From the NCBI RefSeq assembly GCF_003403315.2, contig NZ_CP048407.1, positions 186,001 to 250,000 on the forward strand: DNA of 64,000 nt. The letters are read 5' to 3'. Source of the DNA: Thermaerobacter sp. PB12/4term (GTDB taxonomy: Bacteria; Bacillota; Sulfobacillia; Thermaerobacterales; Thermaerobacteraceae). Numbering within the stretch: position 1 is the stretch's first letter; every line of letters starts with the position of its first letter. The notes under the pieces are model-generated. The model did no database searches. It was not told the origin of the DNA and saw nothing but the letters and a program-made list of their open reading frames with translations. Positions 39,503-47,889 of this stretch are shown piece by piece. The position numbers and the translations under genes were made by a program.

Positions 39503-39784
39503 ATGGGTGGAGTCCTCGACATCCTGATCCTGATCGGCAAGGTGCTGATCAGCGTCGCGACCATTGCCCTGGGCATCTCCTGGGGGGTGCGGGGGGAGAT
39601 GCGCACGGCGCTGGCGGTCTGCGCCGTGTTGCTGGCCGTAGGGATCTTCTGGACCAATTTTGCGGGTCTTCTCATCCCGACGATCCTGCTGGCGTACATG
39701 GCCGGCGTCCTGATGGAGCGCGGCTGGCACCGGGCCGCGCGCCAGCGGCGGCAGGACCAGGAGGACGGCTCCGCCGCAGGCTAG
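39503..39784 (+). CDS. Small two- or three-helix membrane protein of unknown function
   Basis: A 93-residue protein starting at ATG 39503, 6 nt after AAGGAGG. Hydrophobic segments lie near residues 5-25 (ILILIGKVLISVATIALGI), 35-50 and 52-72, followed by a charged Arg/Gln/Glu tail. I do not recognise a family. The strong ribosome-binding site and clean hydrophobic pattern support it as real. Confidence 0.65.
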   Translation: MGGVLDILILIGKVLISVATIALGISWGVRGEMRTALAVCAVLLAVGIFWTNFAGLLIPTILLAYMAGVLMERGWHRAARQRRQDQEDGSAAG

Positions 39785-39976
39785 CAGGCCGGAGCCCGCA
39801 GGAGACGGGCGGCCCGGCCCGCGCCCGGTCAACAAGGCCTGTGGGGTCGGACCGGGGTGGCCGGGCGGTTTGGCCCTGCAACCGGCCGCCGCGCGGCCCG
39901 GTGGGGGACGGCGCGGCGCGCGGGGGTGGCCGGCGCGCCCGGAACGGAGGGAGCGGCCCTGGCGCACCGGGCAGGC

Positions 39977-40803
39977 ATGCTCTGGCGCATTGCCACCTTC
40001 AACATCCGCCACGGGCGGGGACTGGACGGCCGGGTCGACCTGAAGGGCATCCGGCGCGTGCTGGAGCGGGCCAGCCCGCACTGGGCCGGCCTGCAGGAGG
40101 TGGACGGCGGCCGCCGCCGCAGCGGCGGAGTGCACCAGGCCCGGTGGCTGGGCATGGCCCTGGGCCGCGCCTGGTTCTTCCACCCCACCCTGCACCGGGG
40201 CGGCGCCTACGGCCTGTGCTGGCTCGGACCGCCGGTCCCCCCGGCGGGGAGCGGGGTGGTGGCCGTGGAGGCCCAGCCCCTGCCTTCCCGCGGGGAACCC
40301 GGGCCTGCCTGTGGCTGCGGGTGTCCGGCTTCGGTCCCCAGGACGAACCGGCCTGGCTGGGGGTGACCCATCTGGGGCTCGGCGCGGCGGAGCGCCGGGC
40401 GCAAGCCCGCGCCCTGGCCGAGCGGGCGGCCCGGCTGCGGCAGGAGGGGCCGGTTGTCCTGGTGGGGGACTTCAACGCGCCGGCGGAGGCGCCGGAACTG
40501 GCGCCCCTCCGGGCCGTTCTGGCCAGTGCCGCGGCGGCCCGGGCGCAGGTGCCGGCGACCTACCCGGCCACCGGTGGTGCGGGAGGCGAGCCCTGCTGGG
40601 TCGTGGCGGCGGGCAGCGGGAGCTCAAGGGGTGCCGGAAGCCCCGGGGGCGGGCCGCGCCGGGGGGACCCTGAGGGGGCGCCACAGTCCGGGCCGGCCAT
40701 CGACCTGATCTGGGTAGCCGGCCTGCGCGTGGTGGAGCTGCAGGCCCTGGATCACGGGGCCTCCGACCACCGGCTGGTTCAGGCGGTCCTGGGATTCCCG
40801 TGA
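39977..40803 (+). pseudogene. Endonuclease/exonuclease/phosphatase family gene with a -1 frameshift
   Basis: Metal-dependent DNase-I-fold hydrolase split over two frames. From ATG 39977 the first frame gives WRIATFNIRHGRGLDG, the metal-binding Glu in LQEVDGGR and a histidine-poor middle, then loses similarity near 40296-40302. It runs out at 40366. The family pattern continues in the next frame with WLGVTHLGLG, VVLVGDFNAPAEAPE, IDLIWVAG and SDHRLVQAV to the stop at 40803. Adding one base in the run GAACCCGGG joins them. All catalytic motifs survive, so this is either a recent mutation, a sequence error or frameshifting. The substrate (DNA or phosphoester) is unknown. Confidence 0.8.
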
Positions 40804-41064
40804 GGCCTGCCGGCGCAAGGCACGCCTGACGGTGCCGGACCCGCGGTACGGCGACCCGGAGCCCCGGGACCAGGGGCCCCCGGAAGGGGCGGGGCCGGGC
40901 CGGCCAGGGCGGGCGTCGGGGGTATCGCCGGGCGGCCGGGGTGCCGCCGGGTGGCCGGAGGCCGGAAGCGGGCGGTCTGGCGGCGGGCGTCCGGGTCCTC
41001 GCGCCGGCGGCGGGCCCGTAAAGGAGGATCGTTCCTTTTCCCGGCGGAAGATTTGAAGGATAAA

Positions 41065-41100
41065 TGGGTCCGGGATTCGGTGTGGGTCCGGGATTCGGTG
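41065..41100. repeat. Perfect 18-bp tandem duplication
   Basis: TGGGTCCGGGATTCGGTG is present at 41065-41082 and again at 41083-41100. It lies in the 360-nt gap before rapZ (40804-41163). The gap otherwise shows one less GC-rich patch (41030-41065) that may hold a promoter but no clear -35/-10 pair. Confidence 0.9.
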
Positions 41101-41163
41101 CCGCCCCCCTAGGGTGCGGCGGACCCAGGCCCGGGCCCGGGGCCGGGCAGGGAGGTGGGGGCG

Positions 41164-42339
41164 ATGGAAAAGGCGGCGGAAAGGAACCCGGCGGGACCGG
41201 CCGGACACCCAGGCCCGGCTCCAGGGGACGGCGCTCCTGCGGGCGCCGGGGAAGCCAGGGACGGGGTCGCCGGCGGAGGGCAAGGGGGGCCTGCGCCGGG
41301 GGTGGCACCTGCTGTCGCGCCCGGGGAACCGCAGGCCGCCATGCCGGCGGTACCGCAGGCCGCTGCGCCGGCGGCACCGCAGCCTGGCGTACCCGTGGCC
41401 GCGCAGGCCGCCGCGCCAGCGGGCAAGGGCCAGGAGGCGGGTGCCGGGCGGGACCTGCAGCTGGTGGTGGTCACCGGGCTGTCCGGCGCGGGCAAGACCC
41501 AGGCCATCCACGCCCTTGAGGATCTCGGCTTCTTCTGCGTCGACAACCTGCCCCCGGCCCTGCTGGCGCCCTTTGCCGCCCTCTGCCGCCAGCCCGACAG
41601 CCCCGTGCGGCGGGTGGCGGTGGTGATGGACGTGCGCGGCGGGGACTGGTTCGACCAGGCGGTGGAGGCGCTGCAGGAGCTGGACCAGGCCGGCGTGTTC
41701 TACCGGATCGTGTTCCTGGAGGCCTCCGACGAGGCGCTGGTCAAGCGGTTCAAGGAGACGCGGCGGCGCCATCCCCTGGCCCCCCAGGGCCGGCTGCTGG
41801 AGGGGATCCGGGCGGAGCGGCAGCGGCTGGGCGCCCTGCGCGGCCGCGCCCACGTGATCCTCGACACCAGCGAGCTCTCGCCGCGGCAGCTGCGGGAGCG
41901 CATCGCCCAGCTGTGGGGCGGGCCGGAGACGCCGCGCCTGATCGCCCACGTGGTGAGCTTCGGCTTTCGCTACGGGCTGCCGGCCGACGCGGACCTGGTG
42001 TTCGACGTCCGCTTCCTGCCCAACCCCCACTACGTGCCCGACCTGCAGCCCATGACGGGCCTGGACGACCGGGTGCGGGATTACGTGCTGCGCTGGCCGA
42101 GTGCGCGCCGCTTGCTGGAGCAGCTGCAGGACCTGCTGGATTTCCTGCTGCCCCAATACATCAACGAGGGCAAGACCCAGCTGACCGTGGCCGTGGGTTG
42201 CACCGGCGGCCAGCACCGCTCGGTGGTGATCGCCGAGGCGCTGGCCGCCCACCTGCGCAACCAGGGGCACCGGGTGCTGGTCGAACACCGCGACGTGGAG
42301 CGCTCCCTGGCGGAGCGGGCCCAGGGGAAGCGAGGGTGA
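41164..42339 (+). CDS. rapZ: RNase adapter protein RapZ / YvcJ (P-loop nucleotide-binding)
   Basis: P-loop protein of the RapZ/YvcJ family. In Enterobacteria RapZ delivers GlmZ RNA for cleavage and so controls glmS; in Firmicutes the YvcJ role is less clear. The conserved part starts near residue 97: Walker A GLSGAGKTQA, FFCVDNLPPAL, LEASDEALVKRFKETRRRHPL and a C-terminal domain with GFRYGLPADADLVFDVRFLPNP and GCTGGQHRSV. Residues 1-95 are Ala/Pro/Gly-rich with PQAA-type repeats, unusual for this family. ATG 41164 is 8 nt after GGAGG. It heads the rapZ-yvcK-whiA unit. Confidence 0.95.
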   Translation: MEKAAERNPAGPAGHPGPAPGDGAPAGAGEARDGVAGGGQGGPAPGVAPAVAPGEPQAAMPAVPQAAAPAAPQPGVPVAAQAAAPAGKGQEAGAGRDLQLVVVTGLSGAGKTQAIHALEDLGFFCVDNLPPALLAPFAALCRQPDSPVRRVAVVMDVRGGDWFDQAVEALQELDQAGVFYRIVFLEASDEALVKRFKETRRRHPLAPQGRLLEGIRAERQRLGALRGRAHVILDTSELSPRQLRERIAQLWGGPETPRLIAHVVSFGFRYGLPADADLVFDVRFLPNPHYVPDLQPMTGLDDRVRDYVLRWPSARRLLEQLQDLLDFLLPQYINEGKTQLTVAVGCTGGQHRSVVIAEALAAHLRNQGHRVLVEHRDVERSLAERAQGKRG

Positions 42340-42342
42340 CGG

Positions 42343-43701
42343 ATGAAGCTGGCATACTGGCTCTTGCCGGGCCTGCGCATCAAGCGATGGCTGGTGGTGT
42401 TCGCCGCGGGTCTCTACCTGGTGGCCCTGGGCGGCGCCATGGCCGCCGGGGCCGACCTGTGGGCGGCCGCCGAGGGGTGGCTGCGCCGCCAGGTGCTGGC
42501 GGCCACGGGCCGGTTCGTCCCCGAACCCTGGCCGGGGGTCGCGGTGATGGCGTTGGGGGCCTTGCTGGCCGTGGGGGCCACCTACCGCGTGCTGCGGGTG
42601 GTGGCGGAACTGCTCACTCCGGCCGGCGGAGCCAACGGCGCCGCCATGGACCGGCTGGTGCTGCGCCGGCGCCTGGACCGGGGGCCGCGGGTGGTGGCCA
42701 TCGGCGGCGGGACGGGCCTGTCGGTGCTCCTGCGCGGCCTCAAGGAGTACACCGGCAACGTGACGGCCATCGTCACCGTGGCCGACGACGGCGGCAGCTC
42801 GGGCCGCCTGCGCGGCGAGCTGGGGATCCTGCCGCCCGGCGACATCCGCAACTGCCTGGTGGCCCTGGCCGACGCCGAACCGCTGATGGCCCAGCTCTTC
42901 CAGCACCGCTTCACCCAGGGCACCCTGGCCGGCCACAGCCTGGGCAACCTTTTCATCGGCGCCCTGGCGGAACTGCTGGGCGACTTCGAGCAGGCGGTGT
43001 ACGAGTCCAGCAAGGTGCTGGCGGTGCGGGGGCAGGTGCTGCCGTCGACGCTGACGCCCGTGACGCTGGTGGCCCGCATGGCCGACGGCCGGATCGTCCG
43101 GGGGGAGTCGGCCATCGCCGCCGATGCGGCGCCCATCGAAAAGGTGTGGCTGGAGCCCTCGGGGGTCGAGCCGCCGCCGGCGGCCGTGGAAGCCATCGAG
43201 TCGGCCGACCTGGTGGTGCTCGGCCCGGGGAGCCTGTACACCAGCATCCTGCCCAACCTGCTGATTCCCGGCATCCGCGACGCCCTGCGCCGCTCCCGGG
43301 CGGTCAAGGTGCTGGTGGTCAACGCCATGACCCAGCCCGGGGAGACCACCGGCTACACCGCCGCCGACCACGCCCGGGCGCTGATCGACGCCGTGGGCCC
43401 AGGCCTTTTCCACCACGTGCTGGTCAACGTCCAGCAGCCGCCGGCTGCGCTCCTCCAGCGCTACCGCCAGCAGGGGCAGGACGTGGTGCGCCTGGACCGG
43501 GAGCGGCTGCGCCAGATGGGCCTGCAGGTGCATGCGGCGCGCCTGCTGGCGGGGGACGACCTGGTCCGCCACGACCCCCAGCGGCTGGCCCGCGCCCTGC
43601 TGCGGGTGCTGCTGGCCGCCCGGCCGCGGGTGAACCCGCGCCGCCGGCTGGACTTCTTCCTGCTGGGCGAGCGCCTGTGGCGCGAGGAGACCGGGGCGTA
43701 A
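42343..43701 (+). CDS. yvcK: Gluconeogenesis factor YvcK with N-terminal membrane segments
   Basis: YvcK/CofD-like protein, needed in Bacillus for growth on gluconeogenic carbon and for cell-wall homeostasis; it binds UDP-GlcNAc. The conserved domain begins near residue 108 with VVAIGGGTGLSVLLRGLK and includes VTVADDGGSSGRLR, PPGDIRNCL, LVVLGPGSLYTSILPNLL and NAMTQPGETTGYT. At 452 residues it is over 100 longer than the Bacillus protein. The extra N-terminus has two hydrophobic segments (about residues 15-36 and 65-86), so it is probably membrane-anchored. It starts 3 nt after rapZ. Confidence 0.95.
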   Translation: MKLAYWLLPGLRIKRWLVVFAAGLYLVALGGAMAAGADLWAAAEGWLRRQVLAATGRFVPEPWPGVAVMALGALLAVGATYRVLRVVAELLTPAGGANGAAMDRLVLRRRLDRGPRVVAIGGGTGLSVLLRGLKEYTGNVTAIVTVADDGGSSGRLRGELGILPPGDIRNCLVALADAEPLMAQLFQHRFTQGTLAGHSLGNLFIGALAELLGDFEQAVYESSKVLAVRGQVLPSTLTPVTLVARMADGRIVRGESAIAADAAPIEKVWLEPSGVEPPPAAVEAIESADLVVLGPGSLYTSILPNLLIPGIRDALRRSRAVKVLVVNAMTQPGETTGYTAADHARALIDAVGPGLFHHVLVNVQQPPAALLQRYRQQGQDVVRLDRERLRQMGLQVHAARLLAGDDLVRHDPQRLARALLRVLLAARPRVNPRRRLDFFLLGERLWREETGA

Positions 43702-43705
43702 CGAA

Positions 43706-43802
43706 CCGGCCCGCGTGGCGCAGGACGCCTGAAGGCGGCCCGCGGGGTGCGGGACGCCTGAAGCCGGCCCGCGGGGCGTACGGCGGGCGAAGCCGGCCTG
43801 CC
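43706..43802. repeat. 29-bp tandem repeat, about 3.3 copies
   Basis: Units at 43706-43734, 43735-43763 and 43764-43792 plus a partial fourth, each starting (C/G)CGGCCCGCG and ending in GAAG. Units 1 and 2 share GGACGCCTGAAG; unit 3 has diverged in its second half. The array fills half of the yvcK-whiA gap. Confidence 0.85.
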
Positions 43803-43902
43803 GCGGCCGCCGCTGCGGTTCCGCCCGCTGGTGGCGCTTCCCGGATGGGGTTTTGGAACCCGGCGGCCCGGGTGCTCGACCCCGGCCCGCCGGGCTGGAG
43901 GG

Positions 43903-44835
43903 ATGCCGTTGATCCGGGACACTTTCTCGGGCCAGGTCAAGGACGAGCTGGCCCGGCTCTGGCCGGCCGATGGCACGGCCCTGGCCTGGGAGCTGGCCGG
44001 CCTGTGCCTGGGGTGCGGGATGCCGGTGGAGGGGAAGGGCTGGCGCTGGCGTACGGAAAGCGCCGCCACGGCGCGCCTCCTGGTCCGCCTGGTGCGGGCC
44101 CGCTACGGGGTCACGCCGCGCCTGGTGGTCGACCGGCGGGGGCGGCTGGGCCGGGGCAACGTCTACGAGCTCTGGCTGGATGAACCGCCCGAGCCCGCCG
44201 GGGCCGGCGGCTCGGGCCTGGTGCTGGCCGGCCTGCCCGATCCGGGTGCCGGGGAACAGCCGCGGCGTCGCCAGGACCGGCAGGCTTTCCTGCGGGGCCT
44301 CTTCCTGGGGGCAGGCAGCGTCAGCGGGCCCGGGCACGGGTACCACGCCGAGGTGGTGGTCCCGGGGGCGGCCGCCGCGCGGCGGGTGGCTGCCGAACTG
44401 CGCCGCTGGGGCTTGCGGCCCGGCCGTGCCCGGCGCCGGGGGCGGGTGGGGCTTTATCTCAAGGAGGCCGACCAGATCGCCGAGTTCCTGGGGCGCCTGG
44501 GAGCCCACCAGGCGGTCCTGGCCCTGGAGAACCACCGGGTGGTCAAGGGCATGCGCAACCAGGTCAACCGCCTGGTCAACGCCGAGACGGCCAACCTGCG
44601 CAAGGCCGTGGACGCCGGGCTGCGGCAGGTGGCAGCCATTCGCCGGCTGGTCGAGGCGGTGGGATGGGAAGGTCTGCCCCCATCGTTGCGGGAGGTGGCC
44701 CGGGTCCGGATCGAGCACCCGTCGGCCAGCCTGCGGGACCTGGGCCAGCTGCTGGATCCGCCCCTGAGCAAGTCCGCCGTGGGACACCGCATCCGCCGTC
44801 TCCAGGCGCTGGCGGCCCGGTACCAGGAAGGGTAA
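43903..44835 (+). CDS. whiA: WhiA, DNA-binding sporulation/cell-division regulator
   Basis: WhiA combines a LAGLIDADG-homing-endonuclease-like N-terminal domain with a C-terminal helix-turn-helix. In Streptomyces it activates sporulation septation; in Bacillus it affects division and chromosome segregation. The 310-residue protein shows FSGQVKDELARL at the start, FLRGLFLGAGSVS, NRLVNAETANLRKAVDAG and the C-terminal ASLRDLGQLLDPPLSKSAVGHRIRRL. ATG 43903 follows GGCTGGAGGG. It closes the conserved rapZ-yvcK-whiA trio. Confidence 0.95.
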   Translation: MPLIRDTFSGQVKDELARLWPADGTALAWELAGLCLGCGMPVEGKGWRWRTESAATARLLVRLVRARYGVTPRLVVDRRGRLGRGNVYELWLDEPPEPAGAGGSGLVLAGLPDPGAGEQPRRRQDRQAFLRGLFLGAGSVSGPGHGYHAEVVVPGAAAARRVAAELRRWGLRPGRARRRGRVGLYLKEADQIAEFLGRLGAHQAVLALENHRVVKGMRNQVNRLVNAETANLRKAVDAGLRQVAAIRRLVEAVGWEGLPPSLREVARVRIEHPSASLRDLGQLLDPPLSKSAVGHRIRRLQALAARYQEG

Positions 44836-44917
44836 AATGGATCATGTCCCGCGTGTTGACGGAATCTCCTGCCCCGGGGAGCGCCGCAGGCGCCGCGGGT
44901 GCGCCGGGGGAAGATGC

Positions 44918-45913
44918 ATGGCAGGCGAAGGGCAAGCATCGGTGACCGTCTCGGCGGGGGCGGTCTTCGAACCGATCCGCAACGACCTGGCCGCGGTCGA
45001 GGTGGCGATCCGGCGGGCCCTGGACGGTCCTGATCCCCACATCGTCGAACTGGCCACCTACCTGCAGCGTGGCGGCGGCAAGCGGTTGCGACCCGCCCTG
45101 GTCCTCCTGGCCGCACGCAATTTCCATTACGATCGCGAGCGGCTGCTGCCGGTGGCGGCGGCGGTGGAACTGATCCACATGGCGACCCTGGTCCACGACG
45201 ACATCGTGGACGGCGCCACCGCCCGCCGGGGGCTGCCCACGGTCAACGTGCGGTGGGGTACCGGGACGGCGGTGCTGACGGGCGACTTTCTGTTCGCCCG
45301 GGCCTTCTCCCTGCTGGCCGCCGACGGCGACAACCGCGTGGTGCAGGTCATGGCCGAGGCGGTCTACGAGATGTCCACGGGCGAGATCGAGCAGCAGGCC
45401 CAGCTCTTCGACCCCAGCACCGGGGAAGAGGGCTACTACCGCCGGATCTACAAGAAGACCGCCCACTTCATCAGCCACTGCTGCCTGATGGGCGGCCTGA
45501 TGGGCGGCGCCACCGAACAGCAGGCGGAGGCCCTGCGGCGCTACGGGTACGGCATCGGCATGGGCTTCCAGGTCATCGACGACATCCTGGATTTGACGGG
45601 CAGTCCCGAGCAGCTGGGCAAGCCCCGGGGAACGGACCTGCGCAGCGGCGTCCTCACCCTGCCCGTCCTGTTCGCGCTGGCCCGGGATCCCCAGCCCTGG
45701 CTGCTGGAGCGCCTGGAAGCCCGGCAGGTGGACGATGCCACGGTGGAGCGGGTGACCGGCTGGGTGGAGGCGGTGGGCGGGCTGGAATATGCACGCCGCC
45801 GGGCGGAGCAGTTTGTCGGTGATGCGCTGGAAGCCCTGGATGAGCTGGCCGGTGCGCCGATGGAGCCCAATCTGAGGGCCCTGGCCCGGTTCATCCTGGA
45901 TCGGAAGCACTAG
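44918..45913 (+). CDS. Polyprenyl diphosphate synthase (trans, long-chain)
   Basis: Condenses isopentenyl diphosphate onto an allylic diphosphate, probably making the side chain of menaquinone (heptaprenyl-type). The 331-residue protein has GGKRLRPAL, the first Asp-rich motif LVHDDIVDGA, GDFLFARAF, GEIEQQAQL and the second Asp-rich motif QVIDDILDLTG. ATG 44918 is the better start, with a GGGGGAAG site; the frame is open from 44837. Chain length cannot be decided by eye. Confidence 0.92.
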   Translation: MAGEGQASVTVSAGAVFEPIRNDLAAVEVAIRRALDGPDPHIVELATYLQRGGGKRLRPALVLLAARNFHYDRERLLPVAAAVELIHMATLVHDDIVDGATARRGLPTVNVRWGTGTAVLTGDFLFARAFSLLAADGDNRVVQVMAEAVYEMSTGEIEQQAQLFDPSTGEEGYYRRIYKKTAHFISHCCLMGGLMGGATEQQAEALRRYGYGIGMGFQVIDDILDLTGSPEQLGKPRGTDLRSGVLTLPVLFALARDPQPWLLERLEARQVDDATVERVTGWVEAVGGLEYARRRAEQFVGDALEALDELAGAPMEPNLRALARFILDRKH

Positions 45914-46058
45914 GCGTCGCTGGACGAACCGGTGCCGCCGGCGGCCGGAGGCCAGGCAGGGGCCGGCGCCGCCCGGGGCCGGGCCGGGTGCCCGGGTGGT
46001 CCGGAGGGGCCGGTTGGTGGCAACCGTCGCCGCGATCGGGAACCCAGGGGAGGCGGGC

Positions 46059-46811
46059 ATGGCGGTCAGGCCAGGGGATGGGGAGCCCAGGCTGTCCGGC
46101 CGGGCGCCGGCGGCGGGCGAGAAGGCGGGGACCGAACCGGAGCCGGCGGTCGTCCCGGACCAGGAGACCGGCGGCACCCCCGCCCGCGTGCCCGATGTGG
46201 CCATCCGCCGGCTTCCCGTCTACCTGCGGGCCCTGGAGGAACTGCGGGCCGAGGACCACGAGATCGTCTCCTCCGCCGACCTGGCCGCCCGTACCGGCTA
46301 TTCTTCCGAGCAGATCCGCAAGGACCTGGCGTACTTCGGTGCCTTCGGCACCCGGGGCGTGGGCTACCGCATCGATGTGCTGGTGGACCGGCTGCGGCAT
46401 ATCCTGGGCCTGGACAGGGAAGTGTCCATCGCCCTGGTGGGGGCCGGGCACCTGGGTACGGCGCTGGCGCGGTACAACCGCACCCGCCACCGGGACGTCC
46501 GGATCGTGGCCATCTTCGACAGCGACCCTGCCCGCATCGGCGAGCGCATCGAAGGCCTGGAGATCCAGCCGGCCGACGCCATGGAGGCGGTGATCCGCCG
46601 GCTGGGGATCCGGCTGGCGGTGATCGCCGTTCCGGCGGGGGCGGCCCAGGCCGTGGCCCGGCGGCTGGTGGCCGCCGGCGTCGAGGCGATCCTCAACTTC
46701 GCCCCGGTGACCCTGCAGGTGCCACCGGGGGTGGTGGTGCAGAACATCGACCTGACGCTGGAGCTGCAGAGCCTGGCGTACTACATCCGGCCCGAGCCGG
46801 CCACGGGGTAG
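46059..46811 (+). CDS. rex: Redox-sensing transcriptional repressor Rex
   Basis: Winged-helix repressor that leaves DNA when NADH/NAD+ rises. The 250-residue protein has a DNA-binding domain (LAARTGYSSEQIRKDLAYFG, then FGTRGVGYRIDVL), a Rossmann domain (ALVGAGHLGTALARY) and the domain-swapped C-terminal helix. The first 45 residues are an extra low-complexity stretch. ATG 46059 lies 6 nt after GGGGAGG. No clear Rex operator was found in this window. The gap 46812-47064 to cdaA shows only GC-rich inverted repeats. Confidence 0.95.
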   Translation: MAVRPGDGEPRLSGRAPAAGEKAGTEPEPAVVPDQETGGTPARVPDVAIRRLPVYLRALEELRAEDHEIVSSADLAARTGYSSEQIRKDLAYFGAFGTRGVGYRIDVLVDRLRHILGLDREVSIALVGAGHLGTALARYNRTRHRDVRIVAIFDSDPARIGERIEGLEIQPADAMEAVIRRLGIRLAVIAVPAGAAQAVARRLVAAGVEAILNFAPVTLQVPPGVVVQNIDLTLELQSLAYYIRPEPATG

Positions 46812-47064
46812 CCGCCGGCCCGGCGCCGGGTCGAACCAGGGGGCGGTCCGGATCCGCCTGCCGGCCGCCGGCCCGCAAGCCGTGCCCTGGGGCTGAGGGT
46901 CCGGTGCCGGGGTCCGGAAGGGCCGGCTTCCCGCGCCCGTGCTCGCCTGGGGACGCGGGCGGGGACACGGGGCCGGCCAGGGTGGATCCGGCCGGGGTGA
47001 GAGCCTGCTGCCGCGGGGGCCGTTGCCGGCCGCGCCCGCGGCAGTCCCGGGAGGGAGGCCTGAG

Positions 47065-47889
47065 GTGCCGCTGCCCGCGTTCCTCTTCACCATGACCTGG
47101 GTCGACTGGCTGATCTCCCTGGTGGACATCGCCCTGGTCGCCTACCTGTTCTACCGGTTCTTCCTCTTGATCCGCGGGACGCGGGCCGTTCCCATCCTGA
47201 GCGGCATCCTGGTGCTGGTGGTCTTCACCAGCATCAGCGGCTGGCTGCGCCTGGACACCATCCACTGGCTGCTGCGGCAAGCCCAGCTGGCGCTGATCGT
47301 CGCCCTGCCCATCGTCTTCCAGCCCGAACTGCGCCGTGCGCTGGAGCAGCTGGGACGCGGGCGCTTCTTTGCCCGGCCGCTCTTCGCCCTGCCCCAGCAG
47401 GACGTGGCCCGCATGATCGATGAGGTGGTGCGGGCGGTCGAACAGCTGTCCCGCAACAAGATCGGCGCCATTGTGGTGATCGAGCGGGAGACGGGCCTGA
47501 ACGAGATCATCGAGACGGGGATCATCATCGACGGCATCGTCTCCGCCCCCTTCCTGGTCAACGTGTTCATCCCCAACACGCCCCTGCACGACGGGGCGGT
47601 GATCATCCGCGGCAACCGGGTGATGGCCGCCGGCGCCTTCCTTCCCCTGACCGAAGAGGCCGGGCCCGGCCCGGAGCTGGGCAGCCGCCACCGGGCGGCC
47701 CTGGGTATCAGCGAGCATTCCGATGCCGTGGCCATCGTGGTCTCGGAGGAAACGGGCCGCGTCTCCCTGGCCCAGGGCGGCAAGCTGATCCGTAACCTGG
47801 ACGAGGCCACCTTGAAAGAGCTGTTGATGTCCCTGCTGGCGCCGGAGGAGACGCCGTCGCTGCTGCCCTGGATACGGGGGTCGTCCTGA
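47065..47889 (+). CDS. cdaA: Diadenylate cyclase CdaA
   Basis: Membrane-bound enzyme making c-di-AMP from two ATP. Three hydrophobic segments (about residues 12-75) precede the DAC domain, which has the catalytic DGAVII and RHRAALG motifs. GTG 47065 is preceded by GGGAGG; ATG 47092 lacks a ribosome-binding site. It overlaps cdaR by one base (TGATG). The cdaA-cdaR-glmM order is conserved in Firmicutes and ties c-di-AMP to cell-wall precursor synthesis. Confidence 0.96.
   Translation: MPLPAFLFTMTWVDWLISLVDIALVAYLFYRFFLLIRGTRAVPILSGILVLVVFTSISGWLRLDTIHWLLRQAQLALIVALPIVFQPELRRALEQLGRGRFFARPLFALPQQDVARMIDEVVRAVEQLSRNKIGAIVVIERETGLNEIIETGIIIDGIVSAPFLVNVFIPNTPLHDGAVIIRGNRVMAAGAFLPLTEEAGPGPELGSRHRAALGISEHSDAVAIVVSEETGRVSLAQGGKLIRNLDEATLKELLMSLLAPEETPSLLPWIRGSS

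Noticed and set aside
40624-44787. A 1387-residue open frame on the minus strand opposite rapZ, yvcK and whiA
   Set aside because: Its product is His/Gln/Gly-rich without family motifs, and it is antisense to three certain genes. Long antisense frames are expected at this G+C; the same applies to those opposite ctpA, uvrB, uvrA and cdaR.
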